The notes beneath the pieces were generated by a model, which searched no databases, was not told the DNA's origin, and was given only the letters and a program-made list of their open reading frames with translations. From Rhizobium gallicum bv. gallicum R602sp (lineage in GTDB: Bacteria; Pseudomonadota; Alphaproteobacteria; Rhizobiales; Rhizobiaceae), in assembly GCF_000816845.1 (NCBI RefSeq), contig NZ_CP006880.1:248001-312000 (forward strand): a stretch of 64,000 bases of DNA. Reading direction: 5' to 3'. The translations under genes and the position numbers were made by a program. Positions 18,061 to 27,583 of the stretch are shown here, in pieces. The first letter of the stretch is position 1. The number at the start of each line of letters is the position of its first letter.

Positions 18061-18294
18061 ATGAAGTACGCTTCGGTCTCAGTTTTAACGTCTATGTCGA
18101 TTTTGTTTGGATGGTTATTCTATGAAAGGTACTGGAAGTTTCGAGATTGCATATCCGAATCATTATCCAGTTGCCTAACTCCAGACGGTGGCAATCTAAC
18201 GCAAGGCGGTTTACTGTGGGCTGGTTTCGCAGGGCTGTTCTTGTTGCTCGCTATGATCTCGGCCTGGCGCGCTTTCCGGAACCGGGATTGCTGA
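18061..18294 (+). CDS. Small membrane protein of unknown function
   Basis: This is a 77-residue open frame with two hydrophobic segments (residues about 5-20 and 50-67) separated by a loop containing two cysteines (FRDCISESLSSCLTP). An AGGA lies seven bases upstream of the ATG. The composition looks like a genuine inner-membrane miniprotein, but no family is recognised and the surrounding region is decayed. It ends 58 bases before the stop of the convergent FadR-type gene. It could also be a chance frame. Confidence 0.4.
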   Translation: MKYASVSVLTSMSILFGWLFYERYWKFRDCISESLSSCLTPDGGNLTQGGLLWAGFAGLFLLLAMISAWRAFRNRDC

Positions 18295-18352
18295 CAAATA
18301 GCTGTAGCGCCCCGCATTCGAGATGTCTCAGGACTGCAAAAGGGCAAGCGGT

Positions 18353-19123
18353 TCAGCGGATGCTGCTATTCCTTTTCAGCGCATCCGAAATTTCCGCCCT
18401 CGCGACACCGATCAGGGTTTCCATTGCTTTCCTTGCCGCTGCTGGATCGCGAATACGGATGGCTTCCAGAACGTCCTGGTGCTTCTGAATGGCTTGTTCA
18501 TGAGACTGGCTGGCGCGGTTTGTAAGGCGAAAGCTCGCAAGCAGCGCGGCTCGGATCGCGCTCGCAAACTGCCTATAAACCCAATTGCCGCTGGCGTTAA
18601 TAATCGCTGTGTGAAATTCGAGATCTGCCCGGCTCCACTCTTCGTTGTCGCGGGCATTGGCGTCCACCATGTCCTCAAAAGCCTGAGCAATGCGGGCCAA
18701 CTGCTTAGCAGTTGCGTTCACTGCTGCATGCTCGGCTGCCGCCGGTTCGAGCAAGTGACGTGCGTCAATTAGTGAAGTGTAGAAGGACTGATCACCGCCT
18801 AACGAGAGCATCACGTCCAGAACGAGTGGATCCAAATAATTCCAATTTTCGCGTGGGAGGACGGTGGTTCCGGCTCGCGTTCGAGATCGGATCATCCCGA
18901 TCGCCGACAAATATTGCATCGCTTCACGCAGCGTGGTCCTGCTAACGCCGAACTGATCCGTGAGGTCCGCCTCATTTGGAAGCGTTGAGCCCTCTGGCAG
19001 GTCGCCGGAAACAATTCTCTCGACCAACTTGGACAGGAGAGCTTCACGGACAGAACGCTTGCCCCCCGATGCGATTTCTACGCCCCCATCGGTGAGCTTC
19101 CACTCATTGCGTGCGATTGCCAC
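18353..19123 (-). CDS. FadR/GntR-family transcriptional regulator (DgoR-like)
   Basis: This 256-residue regulator has an N-terminal winged helix (about residues 24-95) with GSTLPNEADLTDQFGVSRTTLREAMQYLSAIGMI and a C-terminal FCD ligand domain (about 100-245) with the metal-site type DLEFHTAI and HQDVLEAI motifs. The gene is divergent from the sugar operon that starts at 19364 and ends with a galactonate dehydratase. E. coli DgoR, which controls galactonate genes, is of the same family. Repression of the operon and release by a galactonate-like intermediate is therefore likely, but this is inference. Confidence 0.92.
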   Translation of the reverse strand: MAIARNEWKLTDGGVEIASGGKRSVREALLSKLVERIVSGDLPEGSTLPNEADLTDQFGVSRTTLREAMQYLSAIGMIRSRTRAGTTVLPRENWNYLDPLVLDVMLSLGGDQSFYTSLIDARHLLEPAAAEHAAVNATAKQLARIAQAFEDMVDANARDNEEWSRADLEFHTAIINASGNWVYRQFASAIRAALLASFRLTNRASQSHEQAIQKHQDVLEAIRIRDPAAARKAMETLIGVARAEISDALKRNSSIR

Positions 19124-19264
19124 CCAGTTGCCTCCCGTACCGCTCGATTGCGGCTTACCTGAAAATTGCGGCGCCGGGAAAGGTCTTTTTTAAGCCTTTG
19201 TTCTGGTGGCCGCAATCGGTTTGTAGCACATGAAATCACCCTGTCGCCACATCTTTTAAAAAAT

Positions 19265-19310
19265 AAATCGTATTTATCTTGACAATAATCAGACCGTATT
19301 TAAGTTTGGC
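19265..19310 (+). promoter_or_regulatory. Predicted promoter with two CGTATTTA repeats upstream of the galactonate-type operon
   Basis: An AT-rich island contains TTGACA at 19279-19284 and a weak -10 (TAAGTT at 19301-19306, 16-base spacer). The octamer CGTATTTA occurs twice as a direct repeat, at 19269-19276 and 19295-19302, flanking the -35 box and overlapping the -10. Spacing is 26 bases, about two and a half helical turns. This is a plausible binding place for the divergent FadR-type regulator. Confidence 0.5.
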
Positions 19311-19363
19311 CCGTCGGCTGGCTCCGTCTGGGACGCGGTCGTTGGAGATAACGGGAGGGAGCA

Positions 19364-20344
19364 ATGAAGCTCATCGTACGCGCCGCGATCCTGGCGCTCA
19401 CCACAATTGCTGGGTCACACGCCACAACAGTTTTTGCTCAGGATAAGGACCTAAAGGTCGGCGCCATTTACATGGATGCTCAGGGTTTCTACGCGGGCGT
19501 CCGCAAGGGCATCCAGACCGGCGCAAGCGATGCTGGGCGCAAGCTGGATATTGTTGAAACGAACGCTCAGGGCGACGCAAGCAAAGAATCGTCTTTCATC
19601 GATACCCTGATTTCGTCCGGTGTTCAGGCAATCATCGTCTCGCCGGTTTCGGCTGACGGATCCTCGCGAGCAATTCGCCGCGCCCATGACGCTGGCATCC
19701 CTGTCGTCTGCTACAACACTTGTCTCAACGATGCCGACATGAAGGAATATATCTCGGCCTATGCAGTCGGCGACCCTTATGATTTCGGTCACAAGCTGGG
19801 TGATGCAGCGGCAGATTATTTCGTGGCGGAAAAGATCGATGCCCCGAAAATTGGCGTCTTGAATTGCGAGTTCGTGGAAGTGTGTGTCACACGCCGCAAG
19901 GGCTTCGAAGAAGCTCTCAAGGCAAAGGTGCCTGGCGCTCAGATCGTAGCAAACCAGGAGGGCGCGACCCTCGATAAGGCAGTCTCGGTCGCCGCGACGA
20001 TGCTGACCTCAAACCCTGACATCAACGCGTTCTTCGGCGAAGCCGGTGGCGCAACGCTTGGCGCTGCCCGCGCGGTAAAGAGCCAGGGCAAGACCGGAAA
20101 GGTCGTCGTCTTCGGCGGCGACATGACGACCGAAATCGCCCAGGAGCTGGCCGATTTCTCGGTTATCAAGGCGGTGGTCGATATCTCCGGTCAGGGCCTG
20201 GGGAAGTTGGCGCTCGCCCAAGCCATCAAGTCTATCGACGGGCAGCCGCCGGCGGGTATCAAGGTTGCCTACGATATCGACCTCTACAAGTCTTCCGAAG
20301 ATGGCAAGGCCTGGTTGAAGGCCCACGCTGACGGCATTCCCTGA
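19364..20344 (+). CDS. Sugar ABC transporter substrate-binding protein (type 1 periplasmic)
   Basis: This 326-residue exported receptor has a signal peptide ending at VFAQ (about residue 25). The fold is PBP type 1, as in ribose and galactose receptors, with VGAIYMDAQGFYAGVRKGIQ, VQAIIVSPVSADGSSRAIRRA and VVVFGGDMTTEIAQEL. The central CEFVEVCVTRRKGFEEAL segment has two cysteines that may pair. It is the first gene of the operon and is followed by a strong hairpin (20373-20397), a common way to raise the dose of the receptor over the membrane parts. Confidence 0.93.
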   Translation: MKLIVRAAILALTTIAGSHATTVFAQDKDLKVGAIYMDAQGFYAGVRKGIQTGASDAGRKLDIVETNAQGDASKESSFIDTLISSGVQAIIVSPVSADGSSRAIRRAHDAGIPVVCYNTCLNDADMKEYISAYAVGDPYDFGHKLGDAAADYFVAEKIDAPKIGVLNCEFVEVCVTRRKGFEEALKAKVPGAQIVANQEGATLDKAVSVAATMLTSNPDINAFFGEAGGATLGAARAVKSQGKTGKVVVFGGDMTTEIAQELADFSVIKAVVDISGQGLGKLALAQAIKSIDGQPPAGIKVAYDIDLYKSSEDGKAWLKAHADGIP

Positions 20345-20372
20345 CATTACCTCCCAAGTGACGAAAGCCGAG

Positions 20373-20398
20373 GCCGCCGGGAGACCGGCGGCATCTTT
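20373..20398 (+). terminator. Intercistronic hairpin with T-run (partial terminator or mRNA-stabilising)
   Basis: A perfect eight-base-pair GC stem, GCCGCCGG (20373-20380) with CCGGCGGC (20385-20392), closes a GAGA tetraloop and is followed by ATCTTTTT. It lies between the receptor and ATPase genes. It would be a good intrinsic terminator, so read-through is probably partial and gives extra receptor mRNA. Confidence 0.75.
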
Positions 20399-20416
20399 TT
20401 CGAAGGTGGAAATCGA

Positions 20417-21943
20417 ATGACACATATATTGCGGACGGCCGACCTTGCCTCGCAATCGATCGCTTCGATCGAAGGGTGCACGCGTCAATATCCAGGGGTC
20501 CTTGCGCTCGACAATGCGACGTTTGCACTTGCGGCCGGGGAAGTCAGGGCACTGCTGGGTAAGAACGGCGCGGGCAAATCCACACTCATCAGACTTCTGA
20601 CCGGCGCTGAAATACCCGATAGCGGGACCGTCAAGATCGACGGCGAAGAACTGCGACACTCGGGTTCCCGCCGTGCACAGGATGCCTTCGCCAGGGGCGT
20701 ACGTGCCGTCTATCAGGAACTCAGTCTTGTTCCAGGTATGACGCTTGCCGAGAACCTCTTTCTCGGGCGGTGGCCACGCAAGAGCGGCGTCATTCAGTCC
20801 GCCGAGATGGAAGCGCAAGCATCGGAAGCAATGGGGCGCCTGGGGCTCGACCGGCCTCCAAACACGCTCGTCATCAGTCTGAGCCCGGCAGAGCGCCAGC
20901 TCCTGGAAATCGCGCGCGTTCTGCTCGGAAAACCGAAACTCGTTATCCTGGACGAGCCGACAAGCTCGCTTGCGGCCGCCGAAGCCAAAAAAGTCATGGC
21001 CGCCGTCACCCGGATTGCCTCTGAAGGGATTGCGGTGATCTATGTCAGCCATCGCATGAACGAGATCCGCCAGATCGCGCATTCGGCAACGATCATGCGC
21101 GATGGACGCATCATAGATACTGTCGATGTCAAGGGCGCCGACACGCGCGAAATCGTCCGCCTGATGCTTGGCGCCGAGGCATCGAAGGCAGCGGCCTTGG
21201 ACACTCGCAGCCAAGAGAAAACTGTCCTGGAAGTTCGTAACATAGCACTCGCGCCCAAACTCGGCTCAGTTTCCTTCCTGCTCAGGGCCGGTGAAGTGCT
21301 CGGGATTGCGGGTCTGCTTGGCTCAGGACGCACCGAGCTGCTGCAAGCGATCATGGGCGTTCGGTCCCAAGATAGCGGCGACGTGCTTGTGGACGGCGTT
21401 GCCATCAAGCCGGGTCGATACAAGCAGATGATCTCTAAAGGTTTCGGCTATACGCCGGAAAGCCGCAAGGAGGAGGGAATCGTTCCTCTTCTTGGTGTCG
21501 ATGAAAACACCCTGTCGACCAATTTCGCAGGCGTCAGCAAGCGTGGGATTCTGTCCGCCAAGCTGATGGCCGAAGCGACACGAAAGGTCATCCAGCGCCT
21601 GCACATCAAGACTGCGCAAACCAGTACCCCGATTGGTACGCTGTCGGGTGGCAACCAGCAGAAAGTCGTCATTGGCCGTTGGGTTTACGCCAACAGCCGC
21701 GTTCTGCTTCTCGATGAGCCGACACGAGGTGTTGACGTCGAAGCCAAGGCCCAGATCTACGCGATCATTCGCCAGCTTGCCGTAGAGGGACGCAGTGTGA
21801 TCTTCGTCTCCAGCGAGATTGAGGAGCTTCCGCTCGTTTGCGACCGCGTGCTCGTCCTGAGGGATGGCACCCTTCAAGAAGAATTCAAATCACCAAACAT
21901 CGATCAGGACGCCTTGATGGCCGCCTGCATCGCTGGACATTGA
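20417..21943 (+). CDS. Sugar ABC transporter ATP-binding protein, two nucleotide-binding domains
   Basis: This 508-residue protein has the RbsA/MglA layout. Domain 1 has Walker A GKNGAGKST (residues 48-56), an LSPAERQLLEIARVL signature and LVILDEPTSSL. Domain 2 has a degenerate Walker A (GLLGSGRTEL), as usual in the family, an LSGGNQQKVVIGRWV signature and VLLLDEPTRGVD. It energises import with the permease at 21956 and the receptor at 19364. An in-frame GTG or later ATG start is unlikely because GAAGGTGG precedes the ATG. Confidence 0.94.
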   Translation: MTHILRTADLASQSIASIEGCTRQYPGVLALDNATFALAAGEVRALLGKNGAGKSTLIRLLTGAEIPDSGTVKIDGEELRHSGSRRAQDAFARGVRAVYQELSLVPGMTLAENLFLGRWPRKSGVIQSAEMEAQASEAMGRLGLDRPPNTLVISLSPAERQLLEIARVLLGKPKLVILDEPTSSLAAAEAKKVMAAVTRIASEGIAVIYVSHRMNEIRQIAHSATIMRDGRIIDTVDVKGADTREIVRLMLGAEASKAAALDTRSQEKTVLEVRNIALAPKLGSVSFLLRAGEVLGIAGLLGSGRTELLQAIMGVRSQDSGDVLVDGVAIKPGRYKQMISKGFGYTPESRKEEGIVPLLGVDENTLSTNFAGVSKRGILSAKLMAEATRKVIQRLHIKTAQTSTPIGTLSGGNQQKVVIGRWVYANSRVLLLDEPTRGVDVEAKAQIYAIIRQLAVEGRSVIFVSSEIEELPLVCDRVLVLRDGTLQEEFKSPNIDQDALMAACIAGH

Positions 21944-21955
21944 GGGAGACACCAG

Positions 21956-22960
21956 ATGTCACTCGACCAAGCTGCCAAGACAGCATCGACGCCACGACCG
22001 AAATCCCGGTTCACCTTCTCGCAACACATGAATGAACTAAGTTTGTTCGTGGCAATTGTTGTCCTCTATGTCGTCTTCACGTCGGCGGCGAACGGGTTTT
22101 TGTCGTTCAACAACCAGATCAACATTCTTCGCGACGCCGCCACAATCGGCATTGCGGCGTGGGCGGCGACACTGATCATCATCGCGGGTGAGATCGATGT
22201 CAGCGTTGGCCCGATGGTTGCCTTCATTTCGGTGATCCTGGCATTTCTGCTGCAGTGGGGCGTCCCGACCCCAATCGCGTTCGCGCTTGCGATTGTCGTC
22301 GGCGCTTTGCTGGGCTCGATCGCCGGAGCCCTACGAGCCTACTTCGATGTCCCGTCCTTCGTCGGCACACTTGGCCTGTGGAGCGCACTTCGCGGCACGG
22401 CTCTGTTCGTCACGGACGCATTGCCTGTCTCGATTGGGCGTAATGATACCCTTGATGCTCTGGATCGCTCATTCCTTGGCATTCCTCCCGCTGCCATCAT
22501 CATGTTGATACTCTTTGCGGTGTTCACGTTCATCAGCCGGAAAACCGCTTTCGGACGTTCGGTTTTTGCAATCGGTGGAAACGCCCAGGCGGCATTCCTG
22601 AGCGGCATCAGCGTCTCAAAGATCCGTGTCGCTCTGTTCGCCATTGCTGGTGCCATGGCTGCGGTGTCAGGTATCCTTCTGGTGTCGCGCTTGGGGTCTG
22701 GTAACGCGACGGCCGCCACCGGTCTGGAGTTCGATGTCATTGCCGCGGTCGTCGTTGGCGGCACCTCGCTGTCCGGCGGTCGGGGATCGATGCTCGGCAC
22801 TCTTCTCGGCGTGTTGGTCATTACGCTCATCGGCAATGGGCTAGTCCTACTCGGCATCAACCCGTTCTTCCAACAGGTTGTGCGCGGCTTGATTATCGTG
22901 ATTGCGGTGCTTGCCAATATCCAGGCAATCAAACGCAGCGTGTCCCGCAACAAGGGTTGA
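21956..22960 (+). CDS. Sugar ABC transporter permease (CUT2/RbsC type)
   Basis: This 334-residue membrane protein has about nine helices. Family motifs are IIIAGEIDVSVGPMVAF in the first third and VVVGGTSLSGGRGSMLGTLLG near the end. The GEIDVSVG segment carries Glu where most relatives have Gly (GGIDLSVG). The gene is 12 bases after the ATPase gene and 4 bases before the epimerase gene. It completes the importer with the genes at 19364 and 20417. Confidence 0.93.
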   Translation: MSLDQAAKTASTPRPKSRFTFSQHMNELSLFVAIVVLYVVFTSAANGFLSFNNQINILRDAATIGIAAWAATLIIIAGEIDVSVGPMVAFISVILAFLLQWGVPTPIAFALAIVVGALLGSIAGALRAYFDVPSFVGTLGLWSALRGTALFVTDALPVSIGRNDTLDALDRSFLGIPPAAIIMLILFAVFTFISRKTAFGRSVFAIGGNAQAAFLSGISVSKIRVALFAIAGAMAAVSGILLVSRLGSGNATAATGLEFDVIAAVVVGGTSLSGGRGSMLGTLLGVLVITLIGNGLVLLGINPFFQQVVRGLIIVIAVLANIQAIKRSVSRNKG

Positions 22961-22964
22961 TGCC

Positions 22965-23855
22965 ATGACGGTCGTGGATCTCGAGGCCGGTCGGTTGTCA
23001 GCTCGCGTCTCGACCAAAGGCGGGCTCGTGCTAGGCTTCTGGCGGGACGTCGGTAATGGGAAAGTGACGCTGCTGCGTCCCAGCTCGTCCTACAACGTCG
23101 ATGCTCTCGGCTCGGCGTGCTACCCGCTGGTTCCATTTGGCAACAGGGTCAAGGATAACCAGTTTTCGTTCGACGGACGCGCCTATCAGTTCAGCGCGAA
23201 TACCGAATGGGATAAGCACTATCTGCACGGCGAGGGCTGGCAAGCCGATTGGTCGATCGCAAAGCAGACGCGGGCGTCGATCGAGATGGGGTTCACGCAC
23301 AGTGGTGGCCATACCCCATATGTATATCAAGCAAGCCAGCGGTTCGCTCTCGATGAGACCGGGTTGACATTGACCCTTATGGTCGAGAACCGTGGGGAAC
23401 GCGCGATGCCGTTCGGACTTGGATGGCATCCCTACTTTCCACTGACACCGGGTACAACCTTGCTGGCACCCGCTCGCGCATTCTGGACGGAAGTAGAAAG
23501 CTGGCTACCGGGGGAGAGGACGGCAATCCCGCAAGACTTGGATTTTAGTTCTCCTGCTCCCTTGCCGCATCGTTGGGTCAATAACGGTTTTGAAGACTGG
23601 AGCGGGGAAGCGTTAATCACCTGGCCCGAGCGGGCCACAACGCTCCATCTAACGGCCGACGCCGTCTTTAAACATGCGTTCGTATTCGTGTCCGACGCCA
23701 TGTTCGACATAAGTTTCAAGCGCGATTACTTTTGCTTCGAGCCCATGAGCCACCTGGCGAACGGGCAGAATATGCCTGACCTTGGTGATCTGAAGACTCT
23801 GGCCCCGGGGCAAAGCATGTCGGGCAGCATCTACTTGCGCCCATCCAGCATTTGA
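22965..23855 (+). CDS. Aldose 1-epimerase (mutarotase) family protein
   Basis: This 296-residue protein has the galactose mutarotase-like beta-sandwich pattern. Visible parts are ACYPLVPFGNRVKDNQFSFDG near residue 50, DKHYLHGEGW with the catalytic-type His, LGWHPYFPL in the middle with the second conserved His, and FCFEPMSHLANGQNM near the end with the conserved Glu. The ATG at 22965 follows the permease stop closely; an in-frame start further up lies inside the permease gene. The enzyme would interconvert sugar anomers before oxidation at C1 by the next gene product. Confidence 0.88.
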   Translation: MTVVDLEAGRLSARVSTKGGLVLGFWRDVGNGKVTLLRPSSSYNVDALGSACYPLVPFGNRVKDNQFSFDGRAYQFSANTEWDKHYLHGEGWQADWSIAKQTRASIEMGFTHSGGHTPYVYQASQRFALDETGLTLTLMVENRGERAMPFGLGWHPYFPLTPGTTLLAPARAFWTEVESWLPGERTAIPQDLDFSSPAPLPHRWVNNGFEDWSGEALITWPERATTLHLTADAVFKHAFVFVSDAMFDISFKRDYFCFEPMSHLANGQNMPDLGDLKTLAPGQSMSGSIYLRPSSI

Positions 23856-23874
23856 AACGAGTCCGGAGTTCCTG

Positions 23875-25515
23875 ATGTCTGCGAATGACCGTTACGACTA
23901 CATCATCGTCGGTGGTGGAAGCTCCGCCTGTGTGGTCGCAGAAAAGTTAGTGCGCGATGGCAAGGCGCGGGTGCTGCTTTTGGAGCGCGGGCCTGCGAAA
24001 GCCAACCCGATCATGAGCTTTCCGGCCGGATACATGAAGTTTCTGGCAAAGGACACCTATCTGACAATGCATCAGACCAAGCCGCAGCCGCAGCTGAACG
24101 GCCGTGGTCCGATTGTTCCTCAAGGCAAGGTCCTGGGCGGGGGCAGCACCGTCAACGCCATGGTCTACATGCGCGGTCAGGCGGCGGATTTTGATCTGTG
24201 GAATAAACTGATCTCACCGAAAGGGTCTAATGATGGCGCCTGGTCCTACGCCGATCTGCTTCCATACTTCAAAGCGCAAGAGGATAACGATCATCTCGCC
24301 GGTGAATTCCACGGTGTCGGCGGCCCCCTAAAAATCTCGCACCTTGGCCATACAAGCCCGATGACGAGAACCTACGTCAAGACGCTTCAGGGAATGGGAA
24401 TACCCTACAACCCCGACTTCAACGGCGCACGCCAGTTTGGCGTCGGGTTTATGCAGCACACAATAGATTGGAAGACGAAACGGCGGTCGAGTGCCGTCGA
24501 TGCCTTCCTTGCGCCAGTCATGAACGATCCGTTGCTGTCCATCGAGACGGAGGCGACCGTTACAGCGATCAGGATGGATGGCGAGCGAGCAGCAGGTGTC
24601 GATTATGTCCGGAACGGTAGCCGGATGTCGGCAAGCGCGGGCGAAATCATTCTTGCAGCCGGAGCCTACCAGACACCGAAGCTGTTGATGCTCTCAGGTA
24701 TCGGTCCGGACGACGAGCTGACGAAACATGACATCCAGAAGAAGGTGGTGCTGCCAGGTGTCGGTAAGAACCTGCAAGACCATTACGAATGTCCCGTCGT
24801 CGCCACGACCAAGGGCTCGTTCGGATATTATGGAGCGGACAAGGGCTGGCCGATGATTAAAGCCGGCCTTCAGTACCTGTTGTTCAAATCAGGCCCGGTA
24901 TCGACGACGGGTGTCGAAACGTGCGCCTTCTTCGACCCTGACGGCAACAACGATTATCCGACCATTCAGATGTTCTGCGTGCCGACCGTCTATCTTGACC
25001 GGGATGTCATGGGAGCAGAACCTGGCGATGGCGTTACCATCAACTCCCTTCTGCTGCGTCCGAAGGCGAGGGGGTCCGTGAGGTTGGGCTCGAAAGATCC
25101 ATTCGAAAACCCAATCGTCGACACCCAGATCTTCGGTCACCCCGACGACCTGCGGTTGACGATGGCGGGTTTCCGATTTGCCCGCACCGTACTGGACGCG
25201 TCACCGATGCGGGATCTGATCAACAAAGAGATCTTTCCTGGAGCGGACGTCACCAGTGACGAGGCCATCGCGGCGCATTGCAAGCGGACGGTCAAAACTG
25301 GTTACCATCCAGTCGGGACCTGCAAGATGGGTCACGACAGCGATCGCGAGGCGGTTCTGGATACAAGCCTCCGGGTCCGTGGAACGCGAGGATTGCGTGT
25401 TGTGGACGCATCCTTGATGCCGACGATCGTGAGCGGGAACACGAATGCCGCGGTCATGGCCGCGGCAAGCAAAGCTGCCGACCTTATTCTCGGATATATT
25501 GGGCATATTTCATGA
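23875..25515 (+). CDS. GMC-family FAD-dependent oxidoreductase
   Basis: This 546-residue flavoprotein belongs to the glucose-methanol-choline family. The FAD-binding start is [16 protein letters not shown] (residues 10-25); the third glycine of the classical GxGxxG is Ala18. Other parts are [20 protein letters not shown] (signature 1), [22 protein letters not shown] (signature 2), and the C-terminal catalytic [11 protein letters not shown]is and [15 protein letters not shown]. It probably oxidises an alcohol or sugar, with electrons passed to an acceptor. Here a sugar C1 oxidation is proposed from the neighbours. The stop overlaps the dehydratase start (ATGA, 25512-25515). Confidence 0.92.
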   Translation: MSANDRYDYIIVGGGSSACVVAEKLVRDGKARVLLLERGPAKANPIMSFPAGYMKFLAKDTYLTMHQTKPQPQLNGRGPIVPQGKVLGGGSTVNAMVYMRGQAADFDLWNKLISPKGSNDGAWSYADLLPYFKAQEDNDHLAGEFHGVGGPLKISHLGHTSPMTRTYVKTLQGMGIPYNPDFNGARQFGVGFMQHTIDWKTKRRSSAVDAFLAPVMNDPLLSIETEATVTAIRMDGERAAGVDYVRNGSRMSASAGEIILAAGAYQTPKLLMLSGIGPDDELTKHDIQKKVVLPGVGKNLQDHYECPVVATTKGSFGYYGADKGWPMIKAGLQYLLFKSGPVSTTGVETCAFFDPDGNNDYPTIQMFCVPTVYLDRDVMGAEPGDGVTINSLLLRPKARGSVRLGSKDPFENPIVDTQIFGHPDDLRLTMAGFRFARTVLDASPMRDLINKEIFPGADVTSDEAIAAHCKRTVKTGYHPVGTCKMGHDSDREAVLDTSLRVRGTRGLRVVDASLMPTIVSGNTNAAVMAAASKAADLILGYIGHIS

Positions 25516-26660
25516 AGATCACCAAACTTACCACCTATGTCGTCCCACCTCGCTGGCTGTTTCTGAAGATCGAGACCGACGAGGGGATCGTCGGCTGGGG
25601 TGAACCAGTTGTTGAAGGCCGGGCGTTGACCGTGGAAGCTGCCGTCCACGAGCTGTCCGACTATCTGATCGGCAAGGACCCCTTTCTGATCGAGGATCAT
25701 TGGCAGGTCATGTACCGTGGTGGCTTCTACCGCGGCGGCGCAATTCACATGAGCGCGATATCGGGCATCGATCAGGCGCTATGGGACATCAAGGGCAAGG
25801 CGCTGGGCCAGCCCATCCACTCGCTGCTCGGCGGCCAGGTGCGCGACAAGATCAAGGTTTATTCATGGATCGGCGGAGATCGGCCGTCCGACGTCGCTGC
25901 GAACGCCAAGGAGGTCGTTGCCCGTGGCTTCAAAGCCATCAAGATGAACGGTGCCGAGGAACTGCAGATCGTCGATACCCACGAAAAGATCGATGCGATT
26001 ATCGCGAACATCGCAGCAGTTCGAGAGGCGGTCGGGCCGCATATCGGCATCGGAGCGGACTTCCACGGGCGCGTTCATCGACCGATGGCGAAGGTTCTGG
26101 CAAGGGAACTCGATCCGTATAAGCTGTTGTTCATCGAGGAGCCGGTGCTCTCGGAGAACTACGAGGCGCTGAAGGAAATCGCCAACCACTCCTCGACGCC
26201 GATTGCGCTCGGAGAGCGGCTGTATTCGCGCTGGGATTTCAAGCGCATCCTGTCGGAGGGTTACGTCGATATCCTGCAGCCGGATTTGAGCCATGCAGGA
26301 GGCATTACGGAGTGTCGCAAGATCGCCACCATGGCTGAAGCCTATGACGTGGCGCTGGCCCCGCATTGCCCGCTCGGGCCGATCGCGCTTGCCGCATGCC
26401 TTCAGATCGACGCCGTAAGCTACAACGCCTTCATCCAGGAACAGAGCCTGGGGATCCATTATAACAAGGGCAATGATATCCTGGACTACATCGCCAATAA
26501 GGAGGTCTTCCACTATGCCGACGGTTTCGTGGGCATTCCGCAAGGTTCGGGACTTGGTATCGAAGTGAACGAAGCCTACGTCATAGAACGGGCGAAGGAG
26601 GGCCATCGTTGGCGCAATCCCGTTTGGCGTCATGAAGATGGCAGCGTCGCTGAGTGGTAG
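25512..26660 (+). CDS. dgoD: D-galactonate dehydratase (enolase superfamily, DgoD)
   Basis: The 382-residue protein has the length of E. coli DgoD and agrees with it along the whole chain as recalled, from MKITKLTTY to [11 protein letters not shown]. The catalytic set sits at the same numbers: Asp183 and His185 (ADFH), Glu209 (IEEP), Glu235 (LGER) and His285 (APHCPLGP). The enzyme removes water from D-galactonate to give 2-dehydro-3-deoxy-D-galactonate. The start in the ATGA overlap is chosen because it reproduces the family N-terminus. Neither a KDGal kinase (dgoK) nor aldolase (dgoA) is nearby, so the next step must be encoded elsewhere or differ. Confidence 0.95.
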   Translation: MKITKLTTYVVPPRWLFLKIETDEGIVGWGEPVVEGRALTVEAAVHELSDYLIGKDPFLIEDHWQVMYRGGFYRGGAIHMSAISGIDQALWDIKGKALGQPIHSLLGGQVRDKIKVYSWIGGDRPSDVAANAKEVVARGFKAIKMNGAEELQIVDTHEKIDAIIANIAAVREAVGPHIGIGADFHGRVHRPMAKVLARELDPYKLLFIEEPVLSENYEALKEIANHSSTPIALGERLYSRWDFKRILSEGYVDILQPDLSHAGGITECRKIATMAEAYDVALAPHCPLGPIALAACLQIDAVSYNAFIQEQSLGIHYNKGNDILDYIANKEVFHYADGFVGIPQGSGLGIEVNEAYVIERAKEGHRWRNPVWRHEDGSVAEW

Positions 26661-26671
26661 GGGTAATGGGA

Positions 26672-27451
26672 ATGGCTAAGCGACTTACAGGCAAACGCAT
26701 ATTAATCACGGGCGCGGCCCAGGGCATCGGTCTGGCGATTGCAAAAGCAGTCCTAGCCGAGGATGCGAGCGCCTACCTGATCGACCGTGACCAGGGGCTT
26801 TTGCGAGTTGAGGCTGAAAAACTAAAGGGCCAAGGATATCGTCTTAGCTACAGGGCGGCCGATATCACCGACGCCAAAGCCATTGCGAGGATCGTCGAAG
26901 AAGCCAGGACCGAGATCGGTCAGATCAATGCCCTCATCAACAATGCTGGCGTCAACGTGTTCTCCGAGCCATTGGAGACGACGGACGAGGAATGGAACCG
27001 CTGCTTCGATATCAATCTGAAGGGTGCGTGGAACTGCTGCAAGGCGGTGTTGCCCGGCCTGATCGCACAGGGCGGAGGCGTCGTCCTGAACATCGCCTCG
27101 ACGCACTCCTTTACGATCATACCGCATACATTTCCGTATCCTCTTGCCAAGCACGCGCTTCTCGGTTTGACCAAGTCACTGGGATTGGAATTTGCGGCCA
27201 AGAACGTGCGGGTGAATGCGTTGGCGCCGGGCTATGTGGCGACACAGAAGGTCGTCGATTTCTGGAACAGCTTTCCGAATCCGGCAGCTGCTGAAGCCGA
27301 GACAATGAAGATGCATCCGAGTGGGCGGATCGCAACGACGGAGGAAATCGCGATGGCTGCGGTGTTCATGATCTCTGACCAGTGCCCGTTTATGAATGCG
27401 ACCTGCTTGACAATCGATGGCGGGTTGAGTGTGCTGCAGCACCCGGCGTGA
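26672..27451 (+). CDS. SDR-family NAD(P)-dependent oxidoreductase
   Basis: This 259-residue classical short-chain dehydrogenase has the cofactor motif TGAAQGIG (13-20), NNAGV (90-94) and the catalytic Asn114, Ser143, Tyr156 and Lys160 (YPLAK). The ATG at 26672 has AGGGG eight bases upstream; the ATG at 26666 is too close to it. As last gene of the sugar operon it may act as a sugar 1-dehydrogenase (galactose dehydrogenases of rhizobia are SDRs) or oxidise the 2-keto-3-deoxy acid after DgoD. The choice between the two cannot be made from sequence. Confidence 0.9.
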   Translation: MAKRLTGKRILITGAAQGIGLAIAKAVLAEDASAYLIDRDQGLLRVEAEKLKGQGYRLSYRAADITDAKAIARIVEEARTEIGQINALINNAGVNVFSEPLETTDEEWNRCFDINLKGAWNCCKAVLPGLIAQGGGVVLNIASTHSFTIIPHTFPYPLAKHALLGLTKSLGLEFAAKNVRVNALAPGYVATQKVVDFWNSFPNPAAAEAETMKMHPSGRIATTEEIAMAAVFMISDQCPFMNATCLTIDGGLSVLQHPA

Positions 27452-27583
27452 TCCCTGTCATCGCCTATGTAGTCGCTTCAGAAGTGATGGTACGTGACCT
27501 ACCCGCATCAACAATCAACCCAGGTTCTTGTTGTGATTTTCAGCACGAACTTTGGAAGCTTCGCAGCTGTCGTCACCGTCGGC

